The position numbers and the translations under genes are program-made. DNA of 47,931 bases from Archangiaceae bacterium (GTDB taxonomy: Bacteria > Myxococcota > Myxococcia > Myxococcales > Myxococcaceae). The stretch spans positions 1-47,931 of the forward strand of contig JAACJQ010000149.1 of assembly GCA_016879935.1 (NCBI GenBank). The letters are read 5' to 3'. Under the pieces are notes generated by a model. It was not told where the DNA came from. It searched no databases and worked only from the letters and a program-made list of their open reading frames with translations. Positions 17,501 to 24,783 of this stretch are shown here, one piece after another (the first letter of the stretch is position 1; each line of letters opens with the position of its first letter).

Positions 17501-18253
17501 GAGATGGGCGCCTCGTCTCGCATGTGCGCGATGCTGAAGCCGGGCGAGCGCGTGGTGCTGATGGGCCCAACCGGCGCACCGACCGAGATTCCCCACGTGA
17601 AGGAGACGGTGTTGCTCGCGGGCGGAGGCCTCGGCAACGCAGTGCTCTTCTCCATCGGCCAGGCGCTGCGGGCCGTCGGGTGCCGCGTGCTCTACTTCGC
17701 GGGCTACCGGAAACACTCCGACGTCTACAAACTGGACGAGCTCGAGCAGTCGGCTGATCAGGTGATCTGGGCCGTCGACTCCGGAGAGCCGTTGCCTGCG
17801 CGTCGGCCCCAGGATCGCTCGTTCGTCGGCAACATCGTGCAGGCGATGGTCGCGTACGCCGAAGGCAAGCTCGATACGCGCGAGTTCGACTTGAAGACGG
17901 TGGACCGGATTATCGCCATCGGATCCGACCGCATGATGAAGGCCGTGAAAGACGCGCGGCACGGCGTGCTGAAGCCGTTCCTCAAGCCCGAGCACTGCGC
18001 CATCGGCAGCATCAACTCACCGATGCAATGCATGATGAAAGAGATCTGCGCGCAGTGCCTGCAGCGACACGTCGACCCGCGCACCGGCAAGGAGTCGTTC
18101 GTCTTCTCCTGCTTCAACCAGGACCAGACGCTCGACACCGTCGACTTCACGCACCTCGACATGCGCCTGCGGGGCAACTCGGTGCTCGAGAAGCAGACCG
18201 ACCTGTTGTTCACGCACCTCACGAAGAAGCGCCCGGACCTGCTGCGGATCTGA
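14525..18253 (+). CDS. large iron-sulfur flavoprotein oxidoreductase (GltD/DPYD-like plus PyrK/FNR-like)
   Basis: A 1242-residue multidomain redox protein. After a helical N-terminus, a Cys-rich region carries C304-x2-C307, C315, C342 in a GCPLEER motif like GltD/dihydropyrimidine dehydrogenase, and C374, C382, C385, C389. A FAD/NAD(P) module begins with VVGLGPAGYT near residue 446, and a second dinucleotide motif is VIGGGLTGVDTAT. From about residue 915 a ferredoxin-reductase-like domain follows (FQPGQFYRLQN, LLAGGGLGNAV), ending in a PyrK-like cluster C1169-x5-C1175-x2-C1178-x17-C1196. The ATG at 14525 has AGGT 7 bases upstream; GTG at 14516 is an alternative. It probably moves electrons between NAD(P)H and a low-potential partner. 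Confidence 0.85.
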   Translation: MFSLGIDGFSFDDLYAPAGLERLYGRFLMELRALSPDVAIQYDRYRSAMLAGTPRGGLPGPQESDLLVAVAAFTSKFVSRLFRLDKELGALSTSLTKELGLFEFKREFVTRRVFKKGTVDRPTRDELPALDARMALLLELGFGAVLPPVPDGHLHHGVDHERALAEAVLTLMQVERHFGGHKSSEVAVARWATLRTALLSTKAGADAFGSTLVGDDLTQVRGLLSLADRWTWARASFTHTFHGWSTIRQPLPLIPDKLVELKVPDASKPETLEGPDVHLRRRDGFALTDPRYGAREVMNEVDYCVVCHEREKDSCSKGIKDKEAGAKHTFKKNALGIPLAGCPLEERISEMHLLKSRGDSLASLAMVMLDNPMCPGTGHRICNDCMKACIFQKQEPVNIPQIETSALTDVLALPYGFEVYGLFTRWNPLNVKRPFAAKANGKNVMVVGLGPAGYTLSHYLLNEGFTVAGIEGLKVEPYADELTGKNGKPLTPIRDWKQIATTLDTRVLEGFGGVSEYGITVRWDKSFLSLIHLTLARREGFKAYGGVRFGGTLTIDDAWELGVDHIAIAAGAGKPTLVPMKNNLLRGVRAASDFLMALQLTGAFKRDSLANMQVRLPAIVIGGGLTGVDTATELFAYYPVQVSKVLERHETLSASIGEAAVFAKMSAEELGIYKEFLEHGRAIRAERERAKQAGELPNFVPLVRSWGGVSLCYRRGLTDAPAYRLNHEEVAKALEEGIRFVERVTPVEAHADEFGAVKALTFERMTVVNGKLESSGTFDELPARTVCIAAGTSPNVTYEREYPGTFKLDARNSYFRNHVVDEAGGKQTLREVPAIDDIGKEAGFFTSYEKDGRFISFYGDNHPTYAGNVVKAMASAKDGYPHVAKIFETELSSLKEADQPQRDAARVNFFAKLDSVFLATVETVNRLTPTIVEVVVRAPYAAQHFQPGQFYRLQNFERTAPIVDGTRLTMEGLALTGAWVDKEKGLMSTIVLEMGASSRMCAMLKPGERVVLMGPTGAPTEIPHVKETVLLAGGGLGNAVLFSIGQALRAVGCRVLYFAGYRKHSDVYKLDELEQSADQVIWAVDSGEPLPARRPQDRSFVGNIVQAMVAYAEGKLDTREFDLKTVDRIIAIGSDRMMKAVKDARHGVLKPFLKPEHCAIGSINSPMQCMMKEICAQCLQRHVDPRTGKESFVFSCFNQDQTLDTVDFTHLDMRLRGNSVLEKQTDLLFTHLTKKRPDLLRI

Positions 18254-18295
18254 CGGCGGAGTGAATCGAAACGGGTGGGGCTCGTCTGAACGCGC

Positions 18296-19735
18296 GTGCT
18301 CCGCCGGTCGTTCCCGTTGATCGTGCTCCTGGGTGCCTGCTCGCTTCGGCAACCGGGGCTCGAGACTATGCGGGAGCGCGTGCTCCAGCAGGCCGCCGAC
18401 CCTCGCTGTGGCCCCGTCGGCATTCGTCGCGCGGCGCTCGGCAGTCGCTGGGGCGAGTACCTGCGAGTGAACGTCAACGCGCCCTCGGCCATCACCGGAG
18501 AAGCGCGCCTGCACATCGGTTCGCGCCCGGTTCCGCTGAAGTCGTTCACGGTGACCGGCAACGAGCTGGTCGTCGAAGCGAGCTGGCCCAACGAGCGGCT
18601 GAGCGTGCCGTACGGTCTGGAGAAGGGTGCGGTGCTCGACCTCACCTTCGTCAACCTGCACGCGCCGAACGGTGACTGCGCGAAGATCAGCTTCGACGTC
18701 GAGCAGGGCGCGTACAAACCGAACGTCGACGAGCGGAAGTGGGTGGCGCAGCTCGTCGCGCGCGGCGGGCCCGATGTCGAGGCGTGGAAGGAGCAGCAGC
18801 GCCGTCCACCTCCGCCGCCGCCGATGCCGAAGCTGCAGAAGGCCGTCGCCGCACGCGGCATTCCCGGTGACGAGAAGGAGTGGGCCGCGTGGGCCGGTGA
18901 AGAGAGCGCGCCCGACCCATCACGTGGGTGGGCGCAGTGGCCGGTGACGAGCAGCGCGGCGTTGGTGGCGTTGGGCTCGTCGCTCGCGAAAGGCAGCTGG
19001 GTCTCGCTGATGAGCCAGCCGCCGAGCGCCCGCGTCGAGGTCGATCGGCTCGCCGCGCAGTACGGGCTCAAGCCTGTCTCGACGCCGCAAGACCTCGCGA
19101 CCCTCGTCGACCGAATTCGCGTCGACGTCGAGACCGATGACGCCGCGGCGCTGATGCTCTTCGCCGGAGCCTCCGCCACGAAGCTCGCCATCGCACGCGC
19201 CGGCGTGTTCTCACCGCTCGATGGGCTCGTGCACGCCCTGCCCGCCTCGCACCGCGACACTGCGCCCGCCGCCGAGCTCGCGATGCAGTTCACCACCGCG
19301 TTCGCCCTCGACTGGCCGGTGCCGATGTCGACGCGCGTGACGTCTCCGTTCGGGAACCGCGTTCACCCGACGCTCGGCTCGATGAAGCTGCACACCGGAA
19401 TCGATCTCTCGATTCCCATCGGAACGCCGATTCAGGCGACGGGGAAAGGCACGGTCGTTCGCGCGGCGGAAGACTCGGTGAACGGGCTCTACGTCGTGGT
19501 CGATCACGGCCACGGCGTCACCACCGCGTACCTGCACAACTCGAAGCTGCTCGTCGTCGAGGGCCAGCAGGTGGTGCTCGGAGACACCGTCTCGCTCTCG
19601 GGCAACACCGGCCGCAGCACTGGCCCGCACCTGCACTACCAGCTCGAGCTCAACCGCACGCCGATGGACCCGCTCATCTTCCGCTCACCGGGCGCGAGCC
19701 AGCACACGAACGAGCTCGTCAGCGCGCTGCACTGA
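18296..19735 (+). CDS. M23 (LytM-type) peptidase lipoprotein
   Basis: A 479-residue lipoprotein starting with GTG. The signal MLRRSFPLIVLLGAC gives a lipobox LGA|C at Cys15. The C-terminal M23 domain keeps every expected zinc/catalytic residue: H366 and D370 (LHTGIDLS), H414 (AYLHNS) and H445-L-H447 (GPHLHYQLEL). It should be a cell-wall endopeptidase, or a regulator of one, anchored in the outer membrane. The middle (residues 20-320) has a Pro-rich linker and no recognised domain. It follows the flavoprotein by 42 bases, with no clear functional link. It converges on the cupin gene with no gap. Confidence 0.88.
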   Translation: MLRRSFPLIVLLGACSLRQPGLETMRERVLQQAADPRCGPVGIRRAALGSRWGEYLRVNVNAPSAITGEARLHIGSRPVPLKSFTVTGNELVVEASWPNERLSVPYGLEKGAVLDLTFVNLHAPNGDCAKISFDVEQGAYKPNVDERKWVAQLVARGGPDVEAWKEQQRRPPPPPPMPKLQKAVAARGIPGDEKEWAAWAGEESAPDPSRGWAQWPVTSSAALVALGSSLAKGSWVSLMSQPPSARVEVDRLAAQYGLKPVSTPQDLATLVDRIRVDVETDDAAALMLFAGASATKLAIARAGVFSPLDGLVHALPASHRDTAPAAELAMQFTTAFALDWPVPMSTRVTSPFGNRVHPTLGSMKLHTGIDLSIPIGTPIQATGKGTVVRAAEDSVNGLYVVVDHGHGVTTAYLHNSKLLVVEGQQVVLGDTVSLSGNTGRSTGPHLHYQLELNRTPMDPLIFRSPGASQHTNELVSALH

Positions 19736-20161
19736 TCAGCCCGGCTCCCACCCTGGAGGCGCGAGCTCGAAGCCCTTGAACTCGAAGCCGGGAGCCACGG
19801 TGCAGCTGACGAGGGTGTAATCGCCCGTCGTACGCGCCGCTTGCCAGCTGTCTTTCGGAACGAGCCCCTGCGGGCGCTGGCCGGTGAGCACATCGGGCCC
19901 GAGCACGACAGTTCGTTTCGTCTTGCCGTCGTCCGACAGGCGCAGCTCGAGCGGCGCGCCGGCGTGAAAGAACCACGTCTCGACGGCATCGACGCGGTGC
20001 CAGTGAGACGACTCTCCCGCCTTCAGCAGGAAGTAGATGACCGTCGAGCGCGCGCGGCCATCGGGGCCGGCGACGTCGCGGAACGTCTCCACGTACCAAC
20101 CGCCCTCGGGGTGCTGCTGCATGCCGAGGGTGCGGATGATCGCGTCAGCCTCCACAGTCAT
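19736..20161 (-). CDS. cupin protein, DUF985 (cupin_5) family
   Basis: A 141-residue single-domain cupin. HPEGGWYVETFRD, SVIYFLL-like strands, SSHWHRVDAVETWFFHAG (His and Glu of the cupin metal/ligand motif) and the C-terminal APGFEFKGFELA are characteristic of DUF985. The ATG at 20161 lies inside the 3' end of the preceding lipoprotein gene (17-bp overlap), so it is probably translated by coupling as the last gene of the string that begins at 24688. The family's ligand is not established, though a small-molecule or sugar role is often proposed. Confidence 0.88.
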   Translation of the reverse strand: MTVEADAIIRTLGMQQHPEGGWYVETFRDVAGPDGRARSTVIYFLLKAGESSHWHRVDAVETWFFHAGAPLELRLSDDGKTKRTVVLGPDVLTGQRPQGLVPKDSWQAARTTGDYTLVSCTVAPGFEFKGFELAPPGWEPG

Positions 20162-20711
20162 TGGCACAATCTCCCGAGCAGAGGGGCGTGGCAGTCACCG
20201 TCGCGTAGCCGAGCACCGGCCCGTTCTCGCTCGACTGGGCCCAGCTCTCGAACTTCAGCGACTGGCCCACGATGCTCAGACCGGCCGGCGTCGGGCAGAG
20301 CACCACGCGCGGTGAGTAGTTGCTGTCGAACCCTGCATCGCTCGCTGAGAACGTGACCGGCTGAACGCCGGCGCCGACGAGCACGCCATCACTCGCGCGC
20401 GTCACTCGCGTCGTCATCGTGAGTTCACCCGGCGTCTGGCCCTTCACACGAAAGGCGACGAAGACGTGCCGCCCTCCGCCGCCCTGCAGACCGGTCGCGA
20501 GGGTGAAGTCGTTCATGAGAGGCCGGAACTCGCCCACGCTGTCGTAGCCGGTGGTGCCGATGAGCAGCACGCCCGCGTCCCAGCTCGGCGTGCCGGACGG
20601 AATCGGAACGCCGTTCACCATCGTTGGACGCGGCGTCGGCATCGGCGTTGGTTGAATGCAGCACGCCGACACCAGGAGCCCAGTCACGAGCACTGCGAAG
20701 AACGCTCTCAT
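20145..20711 (-). CDS. lipoprotein of unknown function
   Basis: A 188-residue predicted lipoprotein. MRAFFAVLVTGLLVSAC gives a lipobox VSA|C at residue 17, followed by a second Cys and a Pro/Thr-rich linker. The mature part is rich in beta-prone sequence (HVFVAFRVKGQTPGELTMTTRV) and ends with three Cys (CSGDCANDC). The start is fixed by a strong GGAGG Shine-Dalgarno 4-5 bases before ATG 20711, which is 11 bases after the PfkB stop. No family is recognised. Composition and ending are typical of short myxobacterial surface lipoproteins. Confidence 0.75.
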   Translation of the reverse strand: MRAFFAVLVTGLLVSACCIQPTPMPTPRPTMVNGVPIPSGTPSWDAGVLLIGTTGYDSVGEFRPLMNDFTLATGLQGGGGRHVFVAFRVKGQTPGELTMTTRVTRASDGVLVGAGVQPVTFSASDAGFDSNYSPRVVLCPTPAGLSIVGQSLKFESWAQSSENGPVLGYATVTATPLCSGDCANDCGG

Positions 20712-20722
20712 TCCGCCTCCAC

Positions 20723-21697
20723 TCACCACGGCACCGACACCTGCGAGCGGCGAGGCAGGCCTGCGACCGCGCCTAGCTTCGTCACTGCACGCGCACCGAC
20801 GACACAACCAAACTTCGCCACACGCGTGACGTCATCGATCGCGAGCTTCTCGAGCGCATGCCTCGTTCCCGCCAGCGCCGACAGCCCCGTGAGCAACCCC
20901 GACGTGAAGCCGTCTCCTGCGCCGGTCGTGTCGACGACCTTCACCTTCGGAGCCGCCACCCGCCGCGTCTCACCCCGAAACCGAAACGCCGCGCCGTTCG
21001 CGCCACACGTCACCACGGCCAGCACCACGCCTCGCCGCTCGAGCCGCAGCAACGCCTCGTCGACGTCCTTCGTGCCGGTGACGAAGTGAATCTCCTCGTC
21101 CGACAGCTTCAGCACCGCGAGGTTCGCGACCAGCTCATCCAACAACCGGCGAAGCACCGACGGGTCGGGCCACAGGTGCAGCCGCAGGTTGGGATCCGAC
21201 GAGGTGATGTGACCAGCGGCGTACGAGCGCTTCACGGCCGCCTTCACCGCCGCGCGCGCCTTCGGCTGCAGCAACGAGTTCGTGCCGACGTGGAGGATCT
21301 TCGTGCGCGAGATCGCCTTCGCCGCCGCCTTCGTGTCGCGCTCGTCGAGAAACGTCTCGGCCGCGCGGGTTCGGTAGAACGTGAACGAGCGCTCGCCCGT
21401 CGCCGTCAGCGAGAGAAACGCGAGGCCCGTCTTGCCTTCGCTCGTGTGCCGAAGAAACGCCGTGTCGACGCCCTCGTTCGCGAGCCCCTGCTGCAGGAAC
21501 CAGCCGAACTCGTCGTCACCGGTGACTCCGACCAGCGCGCTCTTTCCACCCAGCCGCGACACGCCAACCGTCACGTTCGCCGGAGCGCCCCCCAGACACG
21601 GCTTCCACGTCGCGACGTCACGCACCTTCTGGCCGCGGCGGTCCGGCAGGAAATCGACCAGCGCTTCACCCAGACAGATGACGTCGTGGCCGCTCAA
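20723..21697 (-). CDS. PfkB-family carbohydrate kinase (fructokinase-like)
   Basis: A 324-residue sugar kinase with CLGEALVDFLPDRRG at the N-terminus, GGAPANVTVGVSRLGG as PfkB signature 1, and DTTGAGDGFTSGLLTG as signature 2 with the catalytic Asp and anion-hole GAGD. The only fitting start is TTG at 21697. It overlaps the RecO stop as TTGA and sits about 6 bases after AGGTGGG, a good ribosome binding site. Expected reaction: ATP-dependent phosphorylation of fructose or a related sugar. Placement after recO is positional only; no other sugar-catabolic gene is nearby. Confidence 0.88.
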   Translation of the reverse strand: MSGHDVICLGEALVDFLPDRRGQKVRDVATWKPCLGGAPANVTVGVSRLGGKSALVGVTGDDEFGWFLQQGLANEGVDTAFLRHTSEGKTGLAFLSLTATGERSFTFYRTRAAETFLDERDTKAAAKAISRTKILHVGTNSLLQPKARAAVKAAVKRSYAAGHITSSDPNLRLHLWPDPSVLRRLLDELVANLAVLKLSDEEIHFVTGTKDVDEALLRLERRGVVLAVVTCGANGAAFRFRGETRRVAAPKVKVVDTTGAGDGFTSGLLTGLSALAGTRHALEKLAIDDVTRVAKFGCVVGARAVTKLGAVAGLPRRSQVSVPW

Positions 21698-22431
21698 TCG
21701 GCACCCACCTGGTCCATGAACTCGACCGACTTGAGCTTGCGGCCCAGGTGGTGCGCGATGAACACGTTCAGCATCTCTCGCGCGCGCGCTCGCAAGGCTG
21801 GCTCCATCGGCGTGCGCTCTCCTGCCTGCAGTCGCGCCAGCGCCTCGACGACCTGAGGAGAGACGGGAAAACCGTTCGGCACGCGCGGCGCACACGCAAA
21901 GCAGACGACGCCACCGTGCTCGGGATCGAAGCGCGGGCGTTCGCCCGTCGGCTGCCCACACAAGGCGCACGGCGAGAAGTTCGGCATGAAGCCGGCCTGC
22001 GCGAGCGCATCGAGTTCGAAGAGCAACAGCGACGTTGGCCCGGCCTGCTTCGCTTCGAGCTTCTGCAGGTAGTCCTTGAGGCCGTCGAACAACACCGCGT
22101 GGGGCTCGTTGTCGCGGGTGAGCTCGCGAATCAGCTCGAGGCAATAGAGGAGCCTCGCGATGCGCGGCAGATCGTCACGCAGCCGATGAAAGCTCTGCAC
22201 GATGTCGACGCCGTCGAGCCTGAAGGTCTCACCGCGCCGCTCCGAGAGTCTCGCGCGCAGATGCGTACCGGCTTCGAGCGCTCCAGCGAAGCGCTTCTTC
22301 GACTTGCGCGCACCGGCCGCGAAGGCGGAGAGACGGCCACGCTCTCTCGTGAACAGCGTGACGATTCGGTCGGCCTCGCCGTAGTCGACGCTCGAGAGCA
22401 CGAGCGCCTCGTCGACGATGGGCGAGCTCAC
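21694..22431 (-). CDS. recO: DNA repair protein RecO
   Basis: A 245-residue RecO, the usual length. The N-terminal OB-fold has ALVLSSVDYGEADRIVTLFT and ERGRLSAFAAGARKSKKRF, followed by the helical domain (LFELDALAQAGF). A four-Cys zinc site, CALCGQ followed by VVCFAC, is intact. RecO loads RecA on gapped DNA with RecR and anneals strands. The start is taken at GTG 22431, which overlaps the previous gene's TGA as GTGA with GGAG 5 bases upstream; GTG 22443 is an alternative. It is translationally coupled on both sides, to the HTH gene and to the PfkB gene. Confidence 0.93.
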   Translation of the reverse strand: MSSPIVDEALVLSSVDYGEADRIVTLFTRERGRLSAFAAGARKSKKRFAGALEAGTHLRARLSERRGETFRLDGVDIVQSFHRLRDDLPRIARLLYCLELIRELTRDNEPHAVLFDGLKDYLQKLEAKQAGPTSLLLFELDALAQAGFMPNFSPCALCGQPTGERPRFDPEHGGVVCFACAPRVPNGFPVSPQVVEALARLQAGERTPMEPALRARAREMLNVFIAHHLGRKLKSVEFMDQVGAD

Positions 22432-22862
22432 CTCGCGCTCCACGCGGCGCGCTGCGCGAAGAGCCACACGGTCTGCAGCCAGCCACCGAGCGCGACCGTG
22501 AGCACGAGCGCCACCGTCACCAGCACCGCCGAGATCGCATGCTCGCGACGCTGCAGCTCCAGCGCCTTCGGGTCGAAGCTCGAGTCCTTCGGAGCATCGG
22601 GCAACCCATCGAAGCGCGACAACGTCTCGTCCACGCTCAGGCCCACGGCGCCCGCGTACGACTTGAGCGCGTTCACCACGAACACCCGCTCGGGCCACTT
22701 CTCGGTCTCACCATCTTCGATGGCGCCGACGAGCAGCGAGGGCAGCTTCGTCACCCGCACGAGGTCGGAGCGCGACAGGCCTCTGCGCTCCCGCTGCGCC
22801 ACCAGGAACTTCCCGAACTCGAGCCGCGCCTGTTCGGCCGACGCCTGCGTTTGAACGGCCAC
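22428..22862 (-). CDS. RodZ-like helix-turn-helix membrane protein
   Basis: A 144-residue protein. Residues 10-80 form a Cro-type HTH (FLVAQRERRGLSRSDLVRVTK, ending near WPERVFVVNALKSYAGAVGL) as in RodZ, and residues 108-128 form one transmembrane helix with almost nothing after it. Full-length RodZ has a long periplasmic domain that is missing here. It starts 3 bases after the TPR lipoprotein stop, matching the pilF-rodZ order of many Proteobacteria, and overlaps recO by GTGA. It probably links MreB-type cytoskeleton or pilus functions to the membrane rather than binding DNA. That is inference. Confidence 0.78.
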   Translation of the reverse strand: MAVQTQASAEQARLEFGKFLVAQRERRGLSRSDLVRVTKLPSLLVGAIEDGETEKWPERVFVVNALKSYAGAVGLSVDETLSRFDGLPDAPKDSSFDPKALELQRREHAISAVLVTVALVLTVALGGWLQTVWLFAQRAAWSAR

Positions 22863-22865
22863 GGC

Positions 22866-24071
22866 TTACTTCTGCTCCTTGAGCTTCAGGCAGAGGTCCT
22901 TCAGGTCGAGGTTCGACGCCTTCTCGATGCACGCCGCGAAGCTCTTCTGCGCGTCTTCGGTCTTGCCCGCCTTGAGCTGACAGACACCGACCTTCTGGTG
23001 CCCATCGGCGGACTCGGGGCACGCGTCACGGTAGCGGCCGAACTGCTTGCACGCCTCGTCGCCCTGCCCCTCGACGTCGTACAGCTGGCCGAGCTGCGAG
23101 TAGCCGAGGCAGTACTTCGGGTTGATGGTCACCGACGCCTTCAGGTGCTCCAGCGCGTTCTTCACGTCACCCTTCTTGAAGTACGCCCAGCCCATGTTGC
23201 CCTGCGCGATGAAGGGCGCGCCGTAGAGCACGTCGTTGAGCGCCTCGTTGTAGAGCGCGATGGCCTCGTCGTACTGCTTGAGGTCCATGTAGAGGTTGCC
23301 GAGGTTCGTCGTCGCCTCCGAGAACGGCGTCTTGAGCGAACGCGCCTTCTCGTAGGCCAGCTTCGCCTCGTCGAGCTTGCCGAACGAGTGGTGCAGCAAG
23401 ATGCCGCGCACGTGCCACGCCTCGGCGTACTCGGGGTTCAGCTCGAGCGCCTTCTCGATCTCGACGTACGACTGCTGCGCGTTGCGGCTCACGAGGCCGA
23501 CGGCGAGGTCGTACGCGCTCTGTGCCTTGTCGCGGTTCTCCTGGCTCACGTAGTGCGCACACGACGACATCACGAACGCGAGACAGAACGCCGAGAAGAG
23601 CTTGCCGATGTTCACCACACCGGCCTTCTGACCCGTGGGCGGCTTCTGGCCCGCCTGCAGCGGAACACCGGGCACAGCCGACGGCGCGGGCGGCTCACGC
23701 TGAAACACGGGAGCGGTGCGAATGAACGTCTCCTGCTCGTCGGGCGGGCGGCCGCGGAAGTTCAGGTTGTCCATGATGAAGCCCATGGACTCGACGAAGC
23801 CGAGCGCCTCGGCCTCTTCGGCCTGGTACTTGTCGGCGGGCACGGTGCCATTCGTCGGCACGTACACCGCGCACTCTCCCGCCTCGCTCAGGTACAGGTA
23901 CACGAAGACGGCAAAGCCGCTGGGGCCGCGCAGGCCGAGCACGTAGGCGGTGGCGGGACCGGCGCTGCGACCGGGCACGGCGAGGTGGGGCTGGTTGAGC
24001 GACTGGTAGAGCTGAACCACCTGCTCCTTCACTGCGGGCAGGCCCTTGAGGCGCTCGTCGATCGTGTACAC
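22866..24071 (-). CDS. Tgl/PilF-like TPR lipoprotein with N-terminal extension
   Basis: A 401-residue frame in two parts. Residues 1-150 (starting MYTIDERLKGLP) are a globular unknown domain ending in a Pro/Gln-rich linker. Residues 152-171 (NIGKLFSAFCLAFVMSSC) look like a lipoprotein signal with Cys171. Roughly six TPR units follow (EKALELNPEYAEAWHVRG, TNLGNLYMDLKQYDEAIAL and others), as in the type IV pilus secretin pilotins Tgl and PilF. The GTG at 24071 has GGAAG upstream. A second GTG at 23618, preceded by AGAAGG at 5 bases, would give a 250-residue lipoprotein close to Tgl size. The RodZ-like gene downstream supports a pilus role. Confidence 0.8.
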   Translation of the reverse strand: MYTIDERLKGLPAVKEQVVQLYQSLNQPHLAVPGRSAGPATAYVLGLRGPSGFAVFVYLYLSEAGECAVYVPTNGTVPADKYQAEEAEALGFVESMGFIMDNLNFRGRPPDEQETFIRTAPVFQREPPAPSAVPGVPLQAGQKPPTGQKAGVVNIGKLFSAFCLAFVMSSCAHYVSQENRDKAQSAYDLAVGLVSRNAQQSYVEIEKALELNPEYAEAWHVRGILLHHSFGKLDEAKLAYEKARSLKTPFSEATTNLGNLYMDLKQYDEAIALYNEALNDVLYGAPFIAQGNMGWAYFKKGDVKNALEHLKASVTINPKYCLGYSQLGQLYDVEGQGDEACKQFGRYRDACPESADGHQKVGVCQLKAGKTEDAQKSFAACIEKASNLDLKDLCLKLKEQK

Positions 24072-24094
24072 GTCGTGACTTCCCTTTCCTCGGT

Positions 24095-24688
24095 TCAGCG
24101 CGTGGTGACGCTGAACTCCTGGCGAACGTCGTTCGAGTCCGCCGCGGTGCGCTCGAACTTGATGAGCGGCATCTCGATGGTGACCTGGTCGGCCGTCATC
24201 GAGCCTTCTCCGACGATGACGCGGAAGAAGTGATCGGCCCGCGTCGACTTGGGCTGATCCTTGTGGGCCTGCACCTTGCGCGCCTGCAGCAGCACCGAGT
24301 TCTTCCCGGGCGCGAAGTACTTCGTGATGTCGCTGACGATCTGCTCGTCGTCGCTGCGCAGCGTGCGAACGAACTTGCCGTTGATGTACAGGTCGATGTC
24401 GTACTCGGTGCGGCCCAGCACGTTCTGCTCGGTGACCACGAAGTACTTCTTGGTGATGAGGCCCTCTTCCTTCACCGCCGCGTTCGGCTTCTCGTTCGCG
24501 ATGGTGACCTTCTTCACCGCGTAGCCGGGCGCGTCGATGTGCACGTTGCCCTTCTCGTCGATGACGACGTTCACCTTGGTGAAGTTCTGGTTCACCAGGC
24601 CATCGACGTTCACGCCGTTGACGAAGACGTCGGCCGCCGAAGCGACGGTCGCGACGAGGAACACCACGAGCAGGGTCAGACGAGTCAT
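24095..24688 (-). CDS. secreted protein of unknown function
   Basis: A 197-residue protein with a Sec signal peptide (MTRLTLLVVFLVATVASA, cleavage after ASA). The mature part is rich in beta-strand-like sequence (ADVFVNGVNVDGL, VVIDEKGNVHIDAPGY, YDIDLYINGKFVRTL), suggesting a periplasmic beta-sandwich. ATG 24688 is preceded by GGAG at 5 bases. It is the first gene of the minus-strand string leading into the Tgl-like gene 23 bases downstream, so a connection to pilus assembly is possible but unproven. The family is not recognised. It diverges from the DUF2760 gene across a 95-bp gap. Confidence 0.75.
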   Translation of the reverse strand: MTRLTLLVVFLVATVASAADVFVNGVNVDGLVNQNFTKVNVVIDEKGNVHIDAPGYAVKKVTIANEKPNAAVKEEGLITKKYFVVTEQNVLGRTEYDIDLYINGKFVRTLRSDDEQIVSDITKYFAPGKNSVLLQARKVQAHKDQPKSTRADHFFRVIVGEGSMTADQVTIEMPLIKFERTAADSNDVRQEFSVTTR

Positions 24689-24783
24689 TCGATCTCCGGT
24701 GCTCCGGCCAACGCGGGTGGGTCTAGCGCAAGTGTAAACCATTGGCATGTGAGGAAGATTTCGGCTACCGGACGCAGGCCCTC

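Noticed and set aside
24700-24760. Sigma-54 promoter in the gap between 24688 and 24784
   Set aside because: On the minus strand the GG and GC elements are 9 rather than 10 bases apart, and the plus-strand TGGCATG lacks a -12 GC.
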